Shown here one piece after another: positions 25,933-35,473 of a stretch of DNA of 64,000 bases; the stretch's first letter is position 1; each line of letters starts with the position of its first letter. The position numbers and the translations under genes are program-made. The stretch lies in contig CAJUSO010000004.1 of NCBI GenBank assembly GCA_910588965.1, positions 1 through 64,000 on the forward strand, written 5' to 3'. The DNA comes from an uncultured Lachnospiraceae bacterium (GTDB lineage: Bacteria > Bacillota > Clostridia > Lachnospirales > Lachnospiraceae). The notes beneath the pieces were generated by a model. The model was not told where the DNA came from. It searched no databases and saw nothing but the letters and a program-made list of their open reading frames with translations.

Positions 25933-28900
25933 TTACTTTGTAATCTTCACCGTCTTTTTCTGCCCTTTCCCTTTCAGCAGTTTCTGATAAGCCTTAAGCT
26001 TGCTCTTTGGCACTTTGACCACTGCTTTTGCATGGATGTTCTTCAGCGCATACTTCCCAACTGATTTAAGCTTCTTACTCTTTACCGTAATTTTTTTCAG
26101 CGCCTTACAATGATAGAATGCCTTGCTGCCAATCTTGGCGATATTGCCTCCAATCACTGCGCTTGCCATTTTCTTGCAGCCGGAAAATGCCCCAGCCCCA
26201 ATTTCTGTCACCTTGAAGGATTTCCCTCCGATTTTCACTGCGGAAGGTACATTGGCTTTCTTCAGCTTATCCTTTACCTTCTTATCCTTTACGCCTACCA
26301 GGGCGACTGTCCCCTTCCCCTTAATATTGGCATTTGTGATTTTATACTTGTAATTACCTACTTGGTATGCCTTGCCTTTTTTTACGGTAACCGCAAAGGT
26401 TTTCCTAATAGTTCCTGTGTAACTGCCTTTTCCTGTAAGCTTAACCGTAGCTGTCCCGATGTTCACGTTATTGCTGTAACTTACAGAATAATCCGTGCCC
26501 TTTTTCAGAGCTTTCCCGCCATAGGTAACAACCAGGGACGGCTGGCATTTTTTGCCGGTATAGGTTTGTGCCGGTATCTTCCGGACGGTTGCTTTCGCAA
26601 TATCAACCTTAGAGGCGCTCCCCTTCCCAAGCTCTTTATACCTGGCTTCTGCTGCCGTCAGCACACTGTAATTTGACACCAGCTTTTTCTGGGCTTCTGT
26701 CAGGTTATTGTAGGCGTTCCTTGCCGCGTCTATCTTGCCCTTGCTCTCTGGCGTATATTTTACTGTGCCTATGGCTGCAATCTTATCTTCTGCTGCCTGG
26801 GCTGCCGCTTTGTCTGCCTTATCTTGCTCATCCGCTTTCTTCAGTTCCTCATACGCCGTTTCCGCCTCTGTCAGCGTGCTGTAATTTTCCACCAGCTTTT
26901 TCTGTTCTTCGGTGAGGCTATCGTATGCAGCCCTTGCCTCATCAATCTTTTCCTTGCATCCTAAGGTATAGCTTACCGTGCCTATGGCTGCAATCTTATC
27001 GGAAACTGCCTTTGCTATTTCCGCGTCCTCATTGCCCTGGGAACCTATCATCTTCATAGAAAGGTCGTCGATAAAGTAAGCAAACACCCCATCCTCGCCA
27101 GGCTCTTTCCCAGTTGCAATTTCAAATAAAATACCCACCTTGCTTAAATCTGCATTTGCAGGGACTGTATATTCACCATAGAGGTTTGCCCAGTCATTTA
27201 ATTTTGCATTCTTAGAAAAGACAACTTCTTTTTTCTGGGAAGCCCCTTCCCCATACAAAACCGAAACATTGAAATCTGCATTTGCAGGCGGGTTTTCGTT
27301 GTGCCCTGCCCCGTTTTTAAAGATCAGGTAACCGTCTATTTCATAGGTTGCACCGGCTTTTACTTTCCCAGTGATATCCTGGAAGGCGCCGGACTCTTTT
27401 CCGGTACGGTTGACCTTTAAGGAATGAGGGGCGCTGTGGATGGTGGAATACCCCAGGGACAATGTTGCCTGGCCATAGGCCTTCCAATTGGCATCCCCAT
27501 TGATATCGCCATTTACAATGATTTCCTCTCCTGCTTCCAGCCCATCATCGTGTATCAGCTTTAAGGTATATTCTTTGTAAGTGGTATGGTCTTGGGCATA
27601 CACTTTCAGTTTCTTTGTTTCTGTCCCACCGCCTAACGGGAACCTCTGGACCTTGGCGTCATTTACCAGGACACCGTCAATATATAGAAGGCCAGATTTA
27701 TCCGCAAGCGTAAAGGATACTGACAGCCGCTCCACAGACAGGGGCACCCGGATGCTATAACCGTCGGCTGAAACCTTCAGCCGCCCTGCGGAAGGCGTCA
27801 CCTCCACTAGCCTGGCGTCCTTGCTATAGGCCCGCATCATAAACAGCCCATTGACAATGCGGGCGCTTGCTTCTGTGGCGCTGCCGCTTTCAAATTTCAC
27901 TTTTACAACATCAAACCGCTCAGGCCCTACCGTAATTGCTTGGGCTTTCTTTATTTCTTCATCCGGAATCTCAAAATACTTCTTGAAGAAGGCTTCCTCT
28001 CCCGTAACATTTTCTACCGTATAATTGAAAACTGTGCTGCCGACTGTGATTTTCACCGTCTTACCGGCGTCTTCTTTCGCAAACTGGCACAGCAGGGAAT
28101 TGGATGTATTTTTATCCACTTTCATATTATAGCTGAAATATCCGCCTGCCTTTGCCCTCCGTGTGCTTCCCAGCCCGGAAACCCCTGTTTCAAATTCCGT
28201 ATTGCTCTCTTCCATCTGATGTACGGCATCATTCTCATACTGCCCATATCCTGGCTGGATAGAATCCACAACGGCTTCTGCAAACCTACCTTCTTCCTTC
28301 TCTGCCAGGATTTTCTCTTCCGAGGAATCCTCTGCACTTTCAAAATACCAGTAAATACCATAGCGCTCCGTATTCAATGTGTTAAAGGGCACAAAGGTTA
28401 ACCCCTCGCCGCCAAATACTTCCTCTGCATCTGTCCCGCGGATATGGAATTCTAACTTCCCTTCTGTCTTAACCATATGGGAATTGATATTCTTCATAAA
28501 TTCCTTTGTGCTTTCCGTGCCTTTAATTGCAAGCGTCTCTGTCCCCAGAACCTGCTTTATCGTCTTGCCATAAGCCACTTCTAAGCGTACCTTTTCACTC
28601 CCTACTACTTTATATGCCGGTGCAGTCAGGTTCACCCCTGCCCCAACGGCGTCGTTCCATTCTTCCGTGCCAAGCTTTGCCGCAAGGACCGTAGGGCCAT
28701 ACTGGAAGGCATACACAAAACTGTTGTCTGGCAGGCCGTATGCTACGACTTCCATCGGATATTCCACTTCAATCTTGTCGCCGTCCTTCCAGGCCCTGTT
28801 TAAAATAATATAGTTATCTTCTGCCGCCGCGCCGGCTGCCTCTCCATTCACCTTAACTGTGAGGCCGCCTACGGACCAATCCGGGATACGCAGCCGGATG

Positions 28901-31392
28901 GCAGCTTCTGCCGCAGAAGCCCCGCCCATAAGGCTGACTGTAAACTCTGCTTTGTCGCTGGCCGTCACATCGGAATCCTGCACCAGCTTCATATTCTTTT
29001 CTTCCCACACCACTTCTGACGCCACATACTGGTTAACCGTCAGGGAGTTGCCTGCCTTAAAGTAAATGCTGTCGCCAAGCTTCGTGTAATTCTCCATTCC
29101 CGTCCCTGTACAGCACCAGAACATATTCGTGGCCGGGTCTGACGTGCCGAACATTTTATAATACCCGGTCGCCATAGGCGTAAAATAGGTGAATGCCCCC
29201 TGTCCGTTCACTGCCCCCAAAATGGCATTCCGCAGTGTCCGTTCATAATAGTCCGCATATTTTTTCTTGCCGGTTACTTTAAACAGCTCCTTGGACAGCT
29301 TCAGCATATTGTGGGCGCAGCAGCTCTCGCAATTACACTGTGTCCGGATATCATCCAAAGCGGAATCCGCCCGGAAATGCTCCATATCACTGGTCCCGCC
29401 CGTTATAAACGCATGCTTCTCCACCACAAGCGACCAGAACTTCTCCGCATATTCCAGATAATCGGATTCCTCCACATCCTCTACTTCCTTCAATGCAACA
29501 TACCGGTTCAGCGCCCCTACAAATTTAGGGATTGTGGTATTGGAATGGCGTCCTTTCAGCGTATCTTCTTTCCCAGATAAAATTACCTGATATAAATCCG
29601 GCTCGTCAAATTTATGGGCCGCTTCCTTATGCTCTGCCTTATGGGTATACTTATACAGTTCGTACAGGCAGTCGTTCATCCCGCCATACTCCACCCCACA
29701 AGCCCTTCTCTGCTGTTCCGGGGTCCATTTGCTTACACGGTTATATGCCCAATCCCCAAGGTTTGAGGCAACCTCCAATGCTTCTGCATTTCCTGTATAT
29801 TTATAAGTATCCACAAGGCCCTGGAGCAGCTTGTGCGTATTATACCAGGGCACCCATGTGTTCCCCTCTGCGTCCCCCTGCACAATGTCAAACTGTTTTT
29901 CCACATTGCTGGCATCCTGCACGTTTGCGCCAAACAGGAAGCCTTCCTTCGATCCCCCAAAGCTGCCTGCCGCTTCCTGGCACTCCTTCAGCCCGGAAAT
30001 GATTTCTTCCAGCTTGATGCCCAGGTCTTCATCCCCCGTTGCCTGGACTGCCTGCGCTGCCGCTGACAGGTAATGCCCTGCGCTGTGGCCTGCTAAAAGC
30101 CCATTCTCCCATCCATTGTAGCGCATTGCATTTGCCTGGAGCCCGGCATTTTCCCGGAACCCGGCAATCAGGCGGTCATTGTCAAATTTCTTTAGAAAAG
30201 CAATATCTGCTTCCTGTGCGCCTCTATAATAGGCATCTGTTACAAGCACTTCATCCAGCGCAAACTGCTCTTCGGTATACGCCGTATATGGGTTCTTGGG
30301 CACCTCAACCTGCTGATCATCCTTCTTTAAGACAGTAATCTCAAACCTCTTTACCGCGCTGGCAGCCCCGCTGGAAACAGTCGCTGTAAGCACCACGTCT
30401 TTATTTTGATCTGTAGGGCGTTTCACCTTCCCTGTAGCCGATACCACCTCCGGCAGGCTGCTCTCCCAGGAGATGGCGCTCCCATTTTTCCCCTTTACCG
30501 GCAGCGTTACGCTAGCCTTGATGGCCGTTACATCCTTTCCTGCGAAGGGATCTAGGGCAGCGGTATCCGCTTCCACGATTTCCTCATCTGTCATGACAAC
30601 CGCATGCATATCATAAAGCGCTTTGACCTGCTCAGCTGTTGCAGCAGAACTATAGATTTCATATTCATCTAAATCCAGGTATGCAAACCCGCCGTTATAT
30701 CCTGGGGAATTAAAGCCCAAATATTTATGGTCTGTGCCATTCCCTACCGGCGTAAGCTTGCCCGAGCCCTGATTCTTTCCAACGCTGGTTGTTGTAACAG
30801 CCTGGCCGTTCCGGTAAAATACTGCTTCTTCCGTTTCACTGCTGTATGTAATTGCAACATGGACCCATTCCCCCACCGGGAAAAATTCTGCACGGCTTGC
30901 AGCCACTTCAAACTCCTTTAGGTGCTTGCTTGCAGCGCCGACTGACAGGACCAATGGCCTATTGTCATTCAAACAGGAAATGTACCACCCTTCCCCATCC
31001 CATGCGCCGCTTGGCTTATTCCACATAATAATATGCTCGCCGCTAAGCGCTTTTGTTGCCTTCAGCCAGAAAGAAACCGTCAGTTCCGCTGGCTGCAGTT
31101 TTTCGCTTGTGCCCAAATCCAGGTATGTCTTCCCATCCAGGGAAAGCGCCTGGCCAGAAATGCCTTCCGCATAAGACACATTCCCTGGGGAACTTACCGA
31201 AATATTGTTCCCAGATGCATCCTCCAGGTTCCCTTCAAACTTCAGGGCAATCTCCTGGCTATCCAGCAATGCTGCCTGCGGGCTTTCCTGAGCCAATGGC
31301 TCTTCGGCCCAGACCGGATGGATTGTCCCAATGGACATGGCTCCTGCCAGGGCTAAACTGACAACCTTTCCCCATAATGACCTTCTTTTCAT
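25933..31392 (-). CDS. Exported multidomain GH127/GH146-type beta-L-arabinofuranosidase
   Basis: 1819 residues. Signal peptide 1-29; LamG/ConA-like domain about 45-262; atrophied Ig-like domain 268-356; GH127/GH146 (DUF1680) catalytic domain about 367-930 with GGTSDMEHF (665-673), CNCESCC (686-692) and FWCCTGTGMEN (758-768), the Cys/Glu pattern that binds zinc and supplies the catalytic Cys in this clan. Downstream are DUF4986- and DUF6805-like modules, a cadherin-like sandwich, a CBM-like domain, two FIVAR-like helical repeats (AAIGTVSYT..; AAIGTVKYT..), an MBG-like domain and a BspA-type leucine-rich region with a Lys-rich tail. Start ATG 31392 has AAAGGAGGA. It likely removes beta-L-arabinofuranose from plant glycans at the cell surface; the LRR/Lys-rich end may attach it to the wall. 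Confidence 0.85.
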   Translation of the reverse strand: MKRRSLWGKVVSLALAGAMSIGTIHPVWAEEPLAQESPQAALLDSQEIALKFEGNLEDASGNNISVSSPGNVSYAEGISGQALSLDGKTYLDLGTSEKLQPAELTVSFWLKATKALSGEHIIMWNKPSGAWDGEGWYISCLNDNRPLVLSVGAASKHLKEFEVAASRAEFFPVGEWVHVAITYSSETEEAVFYRNGQAVTTTSVGKNQGSGKLTPVGNGTDHKYLGFNSPGYNGGFAYLDLDEYEIYSSAATAEQVKALYDMHAVVMTDEEIVEADTAALDPFAGKDVTAIKASVTLPVKGKNGSAISWESSLPEVVSATGKVKRPTDQNKDVVLTATVSSGAASAVKRFEITVLKKDDQQVEVPKNPYTAYTEEQFALDEVLVTDAYYRGAQEADIAFLKKFDNDRLIAGFRENAGLQANAMRYNGWENGLLAGHSAGHYLSAAAQAVQATGDEDLGIKLEEIISGLKECQEAAGSFGGSKEGFLFGANVQDASNVEKQFDIVQGDAEGNTWVPWYNTHKLLQGLVDTYKYTGNAEALEVASNLGDWAYNRVSKWTPEQQRRACGVEYGGMNDCLYELYKYTHKAEHKEAAHKFDEPDLYQVILSGKEDTLKGRHSNTTIPKFVGALNRYVALKEVEDVEESDYLEYAEKFWSLVVEKHAFITGGTSDMEHFRADSALDDIRTQCNCESCCAHNMLKLSKELFKVTGKKKYADYYERTLRNAILGAVNGQGAFTYFTPMATGYYKMFGTSDPATNMFWCCTGTGMENYTKLGDSIYFKAGNSLTVNQYVASEVVWEEKNMKLVQDSDVTASDKAEFTVSLMGGASAAEAAIRLRIPDWSVGGLTVKVNGEAAGAAAEDNYIILNRAWKDGDKIEVEYPMEVVAYGLPDNSFVYAFQYGPTVLAAKLGTEEWNDAVGAGVNLTAPAYKVVGSEKVRLEVAYGKTIKQVLGTETLAIKGTESTKEFMKNINSHMVKTEGKLEFHIRGTDAEEVFGGEGLTFVPFNTLNTERYGIYWYFESAEDSSEEKILAEKEEGRFAEAVVDSIQPGYGQYENDAVHQMEESNTEFETGVSGLGSTRRAKAGGYFSYNMKVDKNTSNSLLCQFAKEDAGKTVKITVGSTVFNYTVENVTGEEAFFKKYFEIPDEEIKKAQAITVGPERFDVVKVKFESGSATEASARIVNGLFMMRAYSKDARLVEVTPSAGRLKVSADGYSIRVPLSVERLSVSFTLADKSGLLYIDGVLVNDAKVQRFPLGGGTETKKLKVYAQDHTTYKEYTLKLIHDDGLEAGEEIIVNGDINGDANWKAYGQATLSLGYSTIHSAPHSLKVNRTGKESGAFQDITGKVKAGATYEIDGYLIFKNGAGHNENPPANADFNVSVLYGEGASQKKEVVFSKNAKLNDWANLYGEYTVPANADLSKVGILFEIATGKEPGEDGVFAYFIDDLSMKMIGSQGNEDAEIAKAVSDKIAAIGTVSYTLGCKEKIDEARAAYDSLTEEQKKLVENYSTLTEAETAYEELKKADEQDKADKAAAQAAEDKIAAIGTVKYTPESKGKIDAARNAYNNLTEAQKKLVSNYSVLTAAEARYKELGKGSASKVDIAKATVRKIPAQTYTGKKCQPSLVVTYGGKALKKGTDYSVSYSNNVNIGTATVKLTGKGSYTGTIRKTFAVTVKKGKAYQVGNYKYKITNANIKGKGTVALVGVKDKKVKDKLKKANVPSAVKIGGKSFKVTEIGAGAFSGCKKMASAVIGGNIAKIGSKAFYHCKALKKITVKSKKLKSVGKYALKNIHAKAVVKVPKSKLKAYQKLLKGKGQKKTVKITK

Positions 31393-31471
31393 TCTTCCTT
31401 TCCTCCTTTTTCTTTCAATGCCTCTTTGCCCGCCGCATCGCCAATTTCCACAGCGCGGGCATTTTTCTACC

Positions 31472-31501
31472 AGTATATACAGGATAACCTTCTTCTCCCA
31501 A
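31472..31501 (-). promoter_or_regulatory. Candidate promoter of the arabinofuranosidase gene
   Basis: Minus strand TTGGGA (31496-31501), 18-bp spacer, TATACT (31472-31477), about 80 bp upstream of the ATG. Confidence 0.4.
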
Positions 31502-31664
31502 AAAATCATCCCTACAAACTATATTACCTTCCCGCAAAGCCCCCGAAAAACTTTACTTTTCTATATATTGCCTCATAGCGATACCCTCTACCTATTCTTT
31601 GGCATAAAAGTGGAGCCATCGCTCCATAGATGATTGCCCATCTATATTGCAACAGCCCCATTTC

Positions 31665-32465
31665 TTATCTGCCCCAGGGAAGAAATTTAGATATAAAATC
31701 AGGTAATTGGTTGGCATTGAACAGCCATGCAACTATTATAATAAGCACAATTACAATACATGCAATGTTTAATGCCTTAACGTTAAATAATTTCGCATTT
31801 TTCTCATTTATTGTAAAAATAAACTTAACTAAAATATAAATCACATTGATAAGAACAAATGCCAAAAAATCAATCACTAATAATAATCGGAATACACTTA
31901 CCGCTGATATATTTTGCAAAATAGATGTAGAAAACGTAATACCACCTACAAATGCCAAAACAATAGCTGCAAATATACCAAGTATGGATATATACTCTTT
32001 TTCAACACCTTTGATTTCCCTTTGCAAGTTTTCTTTGGCTTCTTCAATACTGTTAGCAAAAATATTGTTGACATTTTCTATCTGATGCAACGCAAGTTGA
32101 ACATGATCATAAATCTTAACTATCAATTTCTTACTGTCTTCAGATATATTATTATTCTCGTTCAAAGAATACAACAACAATTTTTCAAGATTTGTTGCAA
32201 AAATACCTCGTTGTGCCATTTCTAATGAAAAAACATAATTGCTTATTTCTGAATATAATATCCTGTCTAGTTTATTGGGTGACGCAATATAGGTATTGAT
32301 GTCTTCTACTGTCTTCTGTGGGTCATATTTTTGCGTCTCTAATGTTAATGCTTTGCAAATTGCATTTATTTTTCTTTTCGTATTATTGAATTTTTTTGAT
32401 TTTTCCAAAGACATTGTTGTGTTGTCCGTTGTTCGAAACAGCACATCCAAATTATCATCACCCAT
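31665..32465 (-). CDS. Membrane protein, putative toxin paired with a Panacea-domain antitoxin
   Basis: 266 residues, not assigned to a named family. The N-terminal 160 residues are hydrophilic and helical (Asn/Lys/Glu-rich). Three or four helices follow at about 160-182, 187-213 and 225-250 (SILGIFAAIVLAFVGGITF, VFRLLLVIDFLAFVLINVIYILV, IACIVIVLIIIVAWLF). The layout resembles SLATT-type pore-forming effectors (weak similarity). Base composition is clearly AT-richer than neighbouring genes, suggesting transfer. Its ATG overlaps the antitoxin gene end by 8 bp, so expression is coupled with the antitoxin first. Role as toxin is inferred from the partner. Confidence 0.6.
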   Translation of the reverse strand: MGDDNLDVLFRTTDNTTMSLEKSKKFNNTKRKINAICKALTLETQKYDPQKTVEDINTYIASPNKLDRILYSEISNYVFSLEMAQRGIFATNLEKLLLYSLNENNNISEDSKKLIVKIYDHVQLALHQIENVNNIFANSIEEAKENLQREIKGVEKEYISILGIFAAIVLAFVGGITFSTSILQNISAVSVFRLLLVIDFLAFVLINVIYILVKFIFTINEKNAKLFNVKALNIACIVIVLIIIVAWLFNANQLPDFISKFLPWGR

Positions 32466-32943
32466 TAAAATACTCCCTTATTGCCTCAATTGTAATCTCA
32501 TTATTTTGATATGGAACATAAGCATCTAACCACGGTGACTGTTTATGCGTTAATGATACGAGGTCAGTAGCTGAATATTCGGAAAATTTATCAATAACCT
32601 TGTTGATGAGAGCCTTGTCTCCGTCTAAAACGATGTCATCGTTAAAGTCAACTCTCTCTAAACCCCAAATGTCATCCTCATCAAACAAGATATAAGACTT
32701 GATAGCGGGAATATCCCCACTTCCATATTGCTTATACTCATGATATGCTTCTGGCACAACAGGGCCAAAATCCCATGCTTCAATTTTTTCATCAAAACAA
32801 GGAGTACCATCTTTTTTATTCGTCAGAAAATAAGCCTGTATGAAATAAAGCACTTTCTGGAGTTTAAGGTTAGAAATGCCATAATCATTTTCATTGCTAT
32901 AATTGATTACATGATGGCAAATGTCCAGTACGTTGTAGCCCAT
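32458..32943 (-). CDS. Panacea-domain (SocA-like, DUF4065) antitoxin
   Basis: 161 residues. The N-terminal block DICHHVINYSNENDYGISNLKLQKVLYFIQAYFL and EAWDFGPVVPEAYHEYKQYG are the signature of the DUF4065/Panacea domain, found in SocA and in many promiscuous antitoxins. The C-terminal WLDAY and TIEAIREYF also match. It is the first gene of a two-gene AT-rich unit with its own promoter, the usual antitoxin-first order. Panacea antitoxins are known to pair with unrelated toxins, including membrane toxins. ATG 32943 has AAGGAGG upstream. Confidence 0.82.
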   Translation of the reverse strand: MGYNVLDICHHVINYSNENDYGISNLKLQKVLYFIQAYFLTNKKDGTPCFDEKIEAWDFGPVVPEAYHEYKQYGSGDIPAIKSYILFDEDDIWGLERVDFNDDIVLDGDKALINKVIDKFSEYSATDLVSLTHKQSPWLDAYVPYQNNEITIEAIREYFNG

Positions 32944-32972
32944 TGTCTTAACCGCCTCCTTCTTTAATATTT

Positions 32973-33003
32973 ATTATATCACTTTTTATAAGATCTGTGG
33001 CAA
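32973..33003 (-). promoter_or_regulatory. Promoter of the toxin-antitoxin pair
   Basis: Minus strand TTGCCA (32998-33003), 19-bp spacer, perfect TATAAT (32973-32978), about 30 bp upstream of the antitoxin ATG. Confidence 0.55.
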
Positions 33004-33223
33004 CTTTTTGAAATTTTTTATGTATCCCGCTCTTCCATTGCTGTGCTGTTTTTCTAAACCTATAATTCAACGTAGAATCCCCTCTGTTTCAATCCCACTT
33101 TAAAGATAACCTGCTATTCTCCTCTGTCTATAACCTCCTGCAATCCTCTAAAACATACTACTGAATTTCAGGAAAACCTTATATGCTTCCTTTTTCAGTG
33201 AAGCATCCGCAGTAACAGAAACA

Positions 33224-33252
33224 TTGATTTACCAGTATATTGATGATAGAAT
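33224..33252 (+). promoter_or_regulatory. Promoter of the siroheme gene
   Basis: TTGATT (33224-33229), 17-bp spacer, TAGAAT (33247-33252), about 50 bp upstream of the ATG at 33304. Confidence 0.6.
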
Positions 33253-33303
33253 AGAATCAGTGATGTAAAAATACCGTTTTAAGATAAAATGAGGGAGGAA
33301 ATT

Positions 33304-33924
33304 ATGCCGTATTTCCCAATGTTTATAGAATTAAAGGATTGCCCCTGCCTGGTGGTTGGGGGCGGAAGCATAGCTTCCCGTAAAGTAGCTGTACTGGAGG
33401 ATTTCGGCGCCAAAGTCACTGTGATAGCGCCAGAGATTTCACCAGAAATCAGGGCAATGGGAACTGCCATATGCCTGGAAAAAGAATTTGATGAAACAGA
33501 TATCAAGGACTGGGTATTAGTAGTGGCTGCCACAAACGACGCCAGGCTGAACCGCCGGGTCAGCAAAGCCTGCCGTGACAGGAAGATCCCGGTCAATGCC
33601 GTAGACCAGATAGAGGACTGCAGTTTTATTTTCCCTGCCTACCGCAAGGAAGGGGACGTGGTGGCTGCCTTCTCCAGCGGCGGCCAGAGCCCCAGCGTTG
33701 CACAATACCTGAAAGCTTATATGGCGCCCGCCATGACGCCGCTCTTAGGGGAAACGGCTGCATGCCTGGGCCGGATCCGGGGAATGGTGAAACAATGCAC
33801 GGCAACGGAACGGGAACGGAAAGAAATCTACCAGGCCATCCTAAGGCTGGCCTTAGAGGAAGGCCGGATTCCCTCTGAAGAAGAGATCCTGCAGGTTATC
33901 AGCCAAAGCCTGGCGCTGGCCTAA
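33304..33924 (+). CDS. Precorrin-2 dehydrogenase / sirohydrochlorin ferrochelatase (CysG N-domain, Met8-like)
   Basis: A 206-residue cytosolic enzyme oxidising precorrin-2 to sirohydrochlorin, and possibly inserting Fe or Co. The N-terminus YFPMFIELKDCPCLVVGGGSIASRKV is the NAD-binding Rossmann motif of the family, followed by VAATNDARLNRRVSKAC, and FIFPAYRKEGDVVAAFSSGGQSPSVAQYLK, the catalytic and dimerisation block. ATG 33304 (MPYFPMF) has GGGAGGA five bases upstream; the ATG at 33289 is part of that site. It appears monocistronic. Confidence 0.93.
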   Translation: MPYFPMFIELKDCPCLVVGGGSIASRKVAVLEDFGAKVTVIAPEISPEIRAMGTAICLEKEFDETDIKDWVLVVAATNDARLNRRVSKACRDRKIPVNAVDQIEDCSFIFPAYRKEGDVVAAFSSGGQSPSVAQYLKAYMAPAMTPLLGETAACLGRIRGMVKQCTATERERKEIYQAILRLALEEGRIPSEEEILQVISQSLALA

Positions 33925-34004
33925 CCCCTTGCGGCCGCCATATGGGCATGGGCTGCCTCTGAACAAAGGACCCACAGCTTATGCCCCGTTACCATAAGCG
34001 CCCC

Positions 34005-34742
34005 CTATACCGCCTGCCAATGCCCGGATAAGCCGTCCCCCGCTACATCCTGGTAAAAATTCACTGTCACCTGGTTCATATAAGGGGTGACCCAAAGCAT
34101 CCCAATCCCGCAGGAAAGCATGCCCAAAAGAACCATGCCAAAGAAACTCAGGCAGATATACAAAAGCCGCCCTTTCTTCCCCTCCATGCAATGGGCGCTT
34201 TCCCGAAAGGCCTCTAGGACGCCCATCTGGGAGTCTTCCACCAAAAAAAGGAACGCCAAGCTGTAACGCAGGGCTAAGGCCGCCAGCACGGCAATGCCTG
34301 CAAAATACAAAAACAGGCCAATCCCCCCTGCCAGCACTGCGCCGCCTTCTACCCCCACCAAGATACAGACGCTTCCTGGCAGCATGCAGAGGATGGCAGC
34401 GCCGAGCACCATCAAGTAGGATAAAATATAACGTTCCGGCCTCCTGGCAAACTCCCCGAACAGCATTTTCAAGTCTGCCTCCTGCTGCCTGGAAAATGCC
34501 AAATGCATCCTAAGGACGCCGCACTCCAGCACGGCAGACACCATGCCCACAAGGAACGCAGCGACAAAAAACGCAGCAGACTGCACCACGCTGCCCCTGC
34601 TGGCTGCCATAAGGAAATAAAACGGCATCAGCACTGCCGACACAAGCAGGCTAGACAGCAGGCTTGCGCCAATGGCAAGCCCCCAATGCCCCGTTAACTG
34701 CCCCCTGGAAATCCTTTTCAATTCTGCAGATGTACACCCCAT
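34005..34742 (-). CDS. DUF975-family integral membrane protein
   Basis: A 245-residue polytopic protein with about six helices. The N-terminal SAELKRISRGQLTGHWGLAIGASLL and the central SFSRQQEADLKMLFGEFAR-like segment, plus AFRESAHCMEGKKGRLLYICLSFFGM and the C-terminal TPYMNQVTVNFYQDV, are the DUF975 pattern (function unknown, common in Clostridia). ATG 34742 lies 10 bp after the stop of the SprA-like gene, with GGGGGAAG upstream, so the two form an operon. Confidence 0.8.
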   Translation of the reverse strand: MGCTSAELKRISRGQLTGHWGLAIGASLLSSLLVSAVLMPFYFLMAASRGSVVQSAAFFVAAFLVGMVSAVLECGVLRMHLAFSRQQEADLKMLFGEFARRPERYILSYLMVLGAAILCMLPGSVCILVGVEGGAVLAGGIGLFLYFAGIAVLAALALRYSLAFLFLVEDSQMGVLEAFRESAHCMEGKKGRLLYICLSFFGMVLLGMLSCGIGMLWVTPYMNQVTVNFYQDVAGDGLSGHWQAV

Positions 34743-34752
34743 ATCTTCCCCC

Positions 34753-35322
34753 CTATGCCGCATAATCAATCTGCCTGCCCTTTGCATTTTCCTCTAAAAG
34801 GGCTCTTTGGCTCTCTTTATATGGGTCTGCCGGGTATTTTATCTGTGTCGATGTGGTCCCGCCAGATACATAGGTCCTACCGCACTCTGGGCAGACCGAA
34901 GTATGGATGCTGACCGAAGCAGAAATGACTTTCCCATCCTTCTTGGCCGCATCCGTATATGCGTTGGATACATGCTCCCCTTCATGGGCGCGTACTGCGC
35001 TTGCCGCAGCATCCGGCGATATATGGGCCGCCGATTTAAAGGAAACATTCTCATCCGATCCGTCCTGATACTTACGTTCGGCGCAGGTCTGGCACTCTTC
35101 CCCGTCTATTTTGCGGCCTGCGTCTTTGCCAAACACCTTCCTGACAGAGCCGTCTTCCCCTTGCCCGCCTATGGAAAAATCCTCCCTGGGGCGGCCGCCT
35201 GGTTCCTGTACGCTGGTCCCCCTAGGGGCATTCCCCCCATTTCCATAAAAGCTGCTGCCATAATCCCCATATGCGCCGTAATAACTGCCATATCCGCCTA
35301 CTCCGCCAATCAATCCTGCCAT
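34753..35322 (-). CDS. SprA-related putative metalloprotease
   Basis: 189 residues. The N-terminal 50 residues are Gly/Tyr-rich. Then come C77 and C80 (ECQTCAERKYQDGSDENVS), a zinc-protease-like motif HEGEH at 113-117 within SAVRAHEGEHVSNAY, and C144/C147 (VCPECGRTYVSGGTT). This arrangement matches the SprA-related family, which has an HExxH-type motif and unknown substrates. No signal peptide is seen. ATG 35322 follows GAGGG; the in-frame TTG at 35328 overlaps that site. It has a consensus promoter shared back-to-back with the DUF2752 gene. Confidence 0.75.
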   Translation of the reverse strand: MAGLIGGVGGYGSYYGAYGDYGSSFYGNGGNAPRGTSVQEPGGRPREDFSIGGQGEDGSVRKVFGKDAGRKIDGEECQTCAERKYQDGSDENVSFKSAAHISPDAAASAVRAHEGEHVSNAYTDAAKKDGKVISASVSIHTSVCPECGRTYVSGGTTSTQIKYPADPYKESQRALLEENAKGRQIDYAA

Positions 35323-35444
35323 AACCAATCCCTCGCTTCCTCTTCTAATCTTCTATCAATACCAACCCTCCGCCAAAACCAAAGCAGGAGGATCCTCCTT
35401 GCTTTCCTGCTGCCTGAAGGAACAGGCGCAAAACCTATGGGAAG

Positions 35445-35473
35445 ATTATACCACAGTTTTTTCTTTTTGACAA
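35445..35473 (-). promoter_or_regulatory. Promoter of the SprA-like / DUF975 operon
   Basis: Minus strand TTGTCA (35468-35473), 17-bp spacer, TATAAT (35445-35450). Its -35 overlaps that of the plus-strand promoter at 35467-35495. Confidence 0.75.

Larger units (their letters stand above)
32944..33303. other. Intergenic region between the toxin-antitoxin pair and the siroheme gene
   Basis: 360 bp, AT-rich toward its left end. It contains the divergent promoters at 32973-33003 (minus) and 33224-33252 (plus). The central part, 33040-33180, shows no gene, hairpin with U-tail or repeat that I could support. Confidence 0.5.

Noticed and set aside
33061..33130. A GTTTCAATCCC-like phrase reminiscent of a CRISPR repeat end
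   Set aside because: Only one occurrence, no spaced copies and no cas genes nearby.
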